Shown here one piece after another: positions 9,101-10,522 of a stretch of 10,522 nt of DNA (positions within the stretch are counted from its first letter, which is position 1; each line of letters begins with the position of its first letter). Under the pieces are notes generated by a model, which saw only the letters and a program-made list of their open reading frames with translations, searched no databases and was not told where the DNA came from. The position numbers were made by a program, and so were the translations under genes. This stretch comes from Bacteroidales bacterium (GTDB lineage Bacteria; Bacteroidota; Bacteroidia; Bacteroidales; UBA932), in the NCBI GenBank assembly GCA_016283985.1, contig JAEENZ010000040.1:1-10522 (forward strand). Direction: 5' to 3'.

Positions 9101-9999
9101 CTCTTACCCTTGTGATTGGCAGCATAAACGATAACCTTACCATTACCATCGCTGTTATTGGTCACCTTGATGGAACCGGATGCATTGTCGGTAGCTTCCA
9201 CTACAGCATCCCAGCCGGCGGCTGCGCCGAGGACATCTACCTCAACTTCGTCAGTAGAGCCGACACCGGCGATGGTATATGCGAATGAGGCGGTTTCGCC
9301 CTTCTTGACACCATTATTCTCACCAACAACCACATTGAGGGTGAAAACTTTCTCCTTAGGGATCTCGACGCGGGTAGAACCCACATAGAGGACGATGTAA
9401 TCGTCGGTTTCCTCATCGGGAGCGAGGTATGCGGAATAGTCGGTATCGGACACCAGGCCTACAGTCTGCCAGGTCTCGCCGTTATCGTAGGACACGATCC
9501 AGTGACCATCCTGAATTCCGAACTGAGGGGTAATACCATTGGTACCGTTTGTACCGTTTGTACCATCGGTTCCGACTACGCGGAGAGGCTTGCCATCTTC
9601 GCCAAGAACGACCTCACCGTTGATGGTCCATACATAGTTTCCATCAACGAGAGCGATGTTCACTACAGGAGCATCATTACCGTCGGCTCCGTCTTCACCG
9701 TCCTTACCATCTTTGACTACGACGGAGTTGCCGTCGGAGAACTTGATCTCGTAACCGTCCGACTTTTGGACGACGGCCTTCACCCACACATTGTCGGTGG
9801 TGATAGCATTTACCAGAGACTGAAGACCAGGGATAGTCTGCTCGTTAAGCTGTTTGACCTGTTCTTCGAGGGTTGCTACCCTACCTTCGATTCCATCTAC
9901 CCTGTCAGTGAGTTTCTGGAGATCATCAGCAGGAGTGCAATACACAGCGCCAAAGAATACGAGGGCGGCCGTGAAGATAGTCCTTAATGATGTTTTCAT
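6184..9999 (-). CDS. Large modular lipoprotein with PL29-N/DUF4988, BACON and triplicated C-terminal domains
   Basis: This 1271-residue protein probably has a lipoprotein signal ending GAVYC (Cys21), with an unusual Tyr at -1, followed by TPADD. Residues 24-55 look like a coiled coil. Residues 60-185 resemble the PL29 lyase N-terminal (DUF4988) region: DGYEIKFSDGNSVVVKDG, a GXY stretch at 98-109, a second one (GTNGTNGTNG) at 146-155, then WIVSYDNGETW. An Ig-like segment follows (about 219-310), a BACON domain (about 312-398, ending VFQYPNP), an OB-fold-like region (about 402-580), an FN3-like region (about 585-712), three repeats of about 160-170 residues (716-880, 885-1045, 1058-1215), and a basic tail ending KVKKFVK. 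No catalytic domain is recognised, so despite the PL29-N label I do not call it a lyase. A surface ligand-binding or scaffold role with SusCD is inferred from its position as first gene of the operon and its 1-nt overlap with susC. Domain borders are by eye. Confidence 0.88.
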   Translation of the reverse strand: MKTSLRTIFTAALVFFGAVYCTPADDLQKLTDRVDGIEGRVATLEEQVKQLNEQTIPGLQSLVNAITTDNVWVKAVVQKSDGYEIKFSDGNSVVVKDGKDGEDGADGNDAPVVNIALVDGNYVWTINGEVVLGEDGKPLRVVGTDGTNGTNGTNGITPQFGIQDGHWIVSYDNGETWQTVGLVSDTDYSAYLAPDEETDDYIVLYVGSTRVEIPKEKVFTLNVVVGENNGVKKGETASFAYTIAGVGSTDEVEVDVLGAAAGWDAVVEATDNASGSIKVTNNSDGNGKVIVYAANHKGKSDIRTLVFEGGKLEAVIETQDITAEGGTMALEVTTNLDYTIEIPTAAQSWISCAEVKATHTDKYTITVAANESGSYRSATVKVVDAAGASIKDIEVFQYPNPTVTTSIASVVALANNTPANLFNVTVVAASKSSTIVTDGEGFIYVADTSIVAGTVVNITNGVKKTDAIGVPYLSGATAAAVEGATPVSFDERVFVSSYYSVSEKLCFDVLNGYVRKVGDKYYLQTFTSALIYALEDPVDELNVDSFVDKFVAFKGWRKGRDASDKTASYVLKAIPTEIKAVVPTPETSWVVSHSESEDSNAPEAVTNTVSGEMSGEYYAFVTVHESELAEASMNGVIAAATEAAWAISDDIIYEVDGYGAYYDEILEYFAYNKTATENFPEFDYGKTYIVAVGIDTLGRVNGKFSAIEYNKVDPAVKAAYADYIGVWKVNGSEWVISAKEDGVSYNIEGIPGSASLASRGGNTVVVGDYDSEKGRLSVTEQVLATYEDPSSNHYGQLKDYFSGVFSYNNRQYRNYPVNGDPGVIFTFVKYADDTYELRAGSCENGKFVGAQFQWIIQEGTNAGKGNTYGTVIALPTKNVERDKSVKASYDTFIGQFKLDNSVITISAKENGKNYNIEGFPVIGTPKGEVKAPVFDYNAEKGILEFNEQDLGTYNDDTYGACQEMISATFTLGTTQYIYYPINSPNSRGTIFTISVDNDGVFTVAPGEGGYGLFDGYTLAYSYIADPSTGKLAARSYGPSPIPESFKKYVPENDETPVVKAAYTDFVGKWDVDGNTWTISANSDNATYSITGFPGSADYSAVQAVFDAENGNFYINEQTLGTWNHPSYGSCMDLVTGIFKYETSEFPYFPFEGDTPNKVVTVSKRSSGNITFQTGACEYGEYVGIALGWIITAEGELQGKGSLQDTQYLKGVIGKPSTGGASVKSVKSVKSGKKASAILDTEASAKANIKYPAAVANNVPAKSSAKVKKFVK
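6311..6337 (-). repeat. Three 9-bp tandem repeats encoding SVK-SVK-SVK
   Basis: On the plus strand GACTTGACA occurs at 6311-6319 and 6320-6328, and once more with one change (GACTTGACG) at 6329-6337. It encodes the VKSVKSVKS part of the basic tail of the large lipoprotein. The unit is a multiple of three, so copy-number change by slippage would keep the frame. Confidence 0.85.
6355..7854 (-). repeat. Three tandem copies of a ~160-170-residue domain
   Basis: The copies span about 7360-7854, 6865-7347 and 6355-6828, at protein residues 716-880, 885-1045 and 1058-1215. Each begins VKA(A/S)Y then (Y/F)(I/V)G, followed by a WxISA or ITISA strand, Y(N/S)I(E/T)G(I/F)P, an acidic strand, an EQ motif before a (T/L)(Y/W) strand, a YG motif, and a YP or FP strand. 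Copies 1 and 3 share a later (S/A)CE(N/Y)G and a WII strand; copy 2 is more diverged there (GEGGYGLFDGY). The pattern suggests an all-beta fold. The FxGxW-like start recalls lipocalins, but that is only a guess. I do not recognise a named family. The nucleotide sequence has diverged, so this is an old duplication and not a recent tandem repeat. Confidence 0.8.
9534..9569 (-). repeat. Four 9-bp repeats encoding collagen-like GTN/GTD triplets
   Basis: The plus strand shows TACCATTGG, TACCGTTTG, TACCGTTTG and TACCATCGG back to back. They encode the GTDGTNGTNGTNG stretch of the large lipoprotein. Short GXY runs like this are common in PL29-N/DUF4988 proteins, possibly as flexible or trimeric stalk segments. 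Confidence 0.75.
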
Positions 10000-10275
10000 G
10001 ATTGTTATAAATTAGAAATAATAGATTTCTGAGACAATAACTAACAATAATACACTTAACTAACCATTCGTTTAACAAACCCGTCCCCTACGGGCAAAGG
10101 GCTAAAACAGCGCCCAATATCGGAATATTTTTTTTTAATTACAAATTCGTAAACAATTCTTTTTGGGGCTTATATGGGGTTAAAATCGGGTTTTTTCTTT
10201 CTGCCGCGAGGGCTGCTGCGCGAGAGCGGTTTCGATTAGAAAGATTTTTGAGCGTTTTGCTTATAATTATTAAGC
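10000..10275. other. Intergenic leader of the uptake operon; no gene seen
   Basis: The region between the terminator and the first ATG is AT-rich with GC-rich patches and holds no credible coding sequence. Visible structure includes a 5-bp hairpin CCCGT-loop-ACGGG at 10080-10094. A 5-bp AATAT/ATATT hairpin ends at about 10129 and is followed by a T run on the plus strand (about 10127-10137), too weak to call a terminator. A GC-rich patch spans 10201-10229. No Shine-Dalgarno precedes the ATG at 9999; the 40 bases upstream are A/T-rich, which is common for Bacteroidota starts. The operon promoter should lie here. Confidence 0.6.
10045..10079 (-). promoter_or_regulatory. Weak candidate promoter for the operon
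   Basis: On the minus strand, TTTG (10079-10076) is followed after 23 bases by TATTATTG (10052-10045). This resembles the Bacteroidota -33 TTTG / -7 TAnnTTTG pair, with one mismatch at -7 and a gap slightly longer than usual. It would place the transcript start about 40 nt before the ATG. AT-rich DNA gives such partial matches by chance, so this is only a candidate. Confidence 0.22.
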
Positions 10276-10310
10276 GCAAGAAAAAAGCAAGCCGGCCCCG
10301 CTGCGCCGGC
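10276..10310 (-). terminator. Rho-independent terminator after the TonB-like gene
   Basis: On the minus strand a perfect 6-bp GC-only stem, GCCGGC / GCCGGC (10310-10305 with 10296-10291, 8-nt loop), is followed at once by a T-rich run TTGCTTTTTTCTTGC (10290-10276). It lies about 63 bp after the stop of the TonB-like gene on the same strand. It separates that gene from the SusCD operon. Confidence 0.8.
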
Positions 10311-10372
10311 ATTAAACGTTTATTTTTACACCACGAAGTAAACCTAGGCATTCTGGTTGCACTGGAGGACGA

Positions 10373-10522
10373 TTATTCTTGCATATATACTATGTCATTT
10401 ATCAGGACGTTCACGGGTTTACCCCCGACCACTCCGGGCTTCCAATTCTGGATCTTGTCAACAATGGAGAGAACATATCTCTCCTCCGGGCTCAACGCGC
10501 CAGGGCACTTTCCTCGGATTCT
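10373..10522 (-). CDS. 3' end of a protein with a TonB-like C-terminal domain
   Basis: An open frame enters from the right edge and ends at a TAA at 10373-10375, giving 49 residues plus stop. The visible part reads LSPEERYVLSIVDKIQNWKP then GVVGGKPVNVLINDIVYMQE. The pattern of a helix, a WKPG turn, G-K-P-V and an alternating hydrophobic strand matches the end of TonB C-terminal domains (helix, WxPa...GkpV, final beta strand), which bind TonB boxes of outer-membrane transporters. The usual final aromatic (often IxF) is replaced by IVYMQE. Bacteroidota carry many TonB-like C-terminal domains, also fused to M56 peptidases or repeat proteins, and the N-terminal part is outside the window, so the full architecture is unknown. 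The downstream terminator supports the frame and strand. It is probably a separate transcription unit from the SusCD operon. Confidence 0.6.
   Translation of the reverse strand, partial: RIRGKCPGALSPEERYVLSIVDKIQNWKPGVVGGKPVNVLINDIVYMQE

Noticed and set aside
6184..9999. Type IX secretion signal at the C-terminus of the large lipoprotein
   Set aside because: The end is a basic low-complexity tail and lacks the Ig-like CTD pattern of T9SS cargo; a lipoprotein start already explains its surface location.
10115..10140. AATAT/ATATT hairpin followed by a T run on the plus strand, as a possible terminator
   Set aside because: The stem is only five A/T pairs with almost no stability, and no plus-strand gene precedes it.
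10139..10351. A 70-codon minus-strand open frame in the intergenic region
   Set aside because: It runs straight through the strong hairpin terminator, has no Shine-Dalgarno that I can see, and reads as basic low-complexity sequence. It is most likely chance.

Overview
The window looks like part of a Bacteroidota (Bacteroidales) chromosome. The main evidence is an adjacent SusC/RagA-SusD/RagB pair, several lipoproteins, and DUF4988/PL29-N, BACON and DUF4302-type proteins, which are typical of this phylum. The genus cannot be fixed from the sequence; base composition is roughly balanced by eye. Every supported gene lies on the minus strand, so the transcript runs from high to low coordinates.

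Layout in transcription order. (1) The window opens inside a gene of which only the last 49 residues are present (10373-10522); its end resembles a TonB C-terminal domain. A strong hairpin plus T-tract terminator (10276-10310) follows. (2) A leader of about 275 bp (10000-10275) has no gene. (3) A 1271-residue modular lipoprotein (6184-9999) follows. It has a coiled coil, a PL29 N-terminal (DUF4988) region with collagen-like GXY stretches, Ig/BACON-like domains, an OB-fold-like region, an FN3-like region, three tandem repeats of about 170 residues, and a basic Lys/Ser/Ala-rich tail. (4) A complete SusC-type TonB-dependent transporter (2858-6184) comes next; its ATG overlaps the previous stop by one base (TAATG). 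(5) A SusD-type lipoprotein (1172-2839) follows. (6) Then comes a lipoprotein zinc metallopeptidase with HExxH (210-1154). (7) Last is the first 65 codons of a DUF4302-type lipoprotein (1-197), cut by the window edge.

Genes 3-7 form a tight same-strand cluster (1-nt overlap, then gaps of 18, 17 and 12 bp) and are almost certainly one operon. By family precedent SusC is the outer-membrane channel and SusD its surface lid. The metallopeptidase, DUF4302 protein and large modular lipoprotein would be accessory surface proteins. No glycoside hydrolase, lyase catalytic domain or sulfatase is visible. With a peptidase beside SusCD, the best guess is capture of a protein, peptide or glycoprotein rather than a plain polysaccharide, but the substrate is not readable from the sequence.

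The least ordinary item is the 1271-residue protein: it has no recognisable catalytic domain, carries a triplicated domain I do not recognise, and is translationally linked to SusC. I found no mobile element, CRISPR array, tRNA or rRNA. Apart from this protein the region is a standard nutrient-uptake operon.
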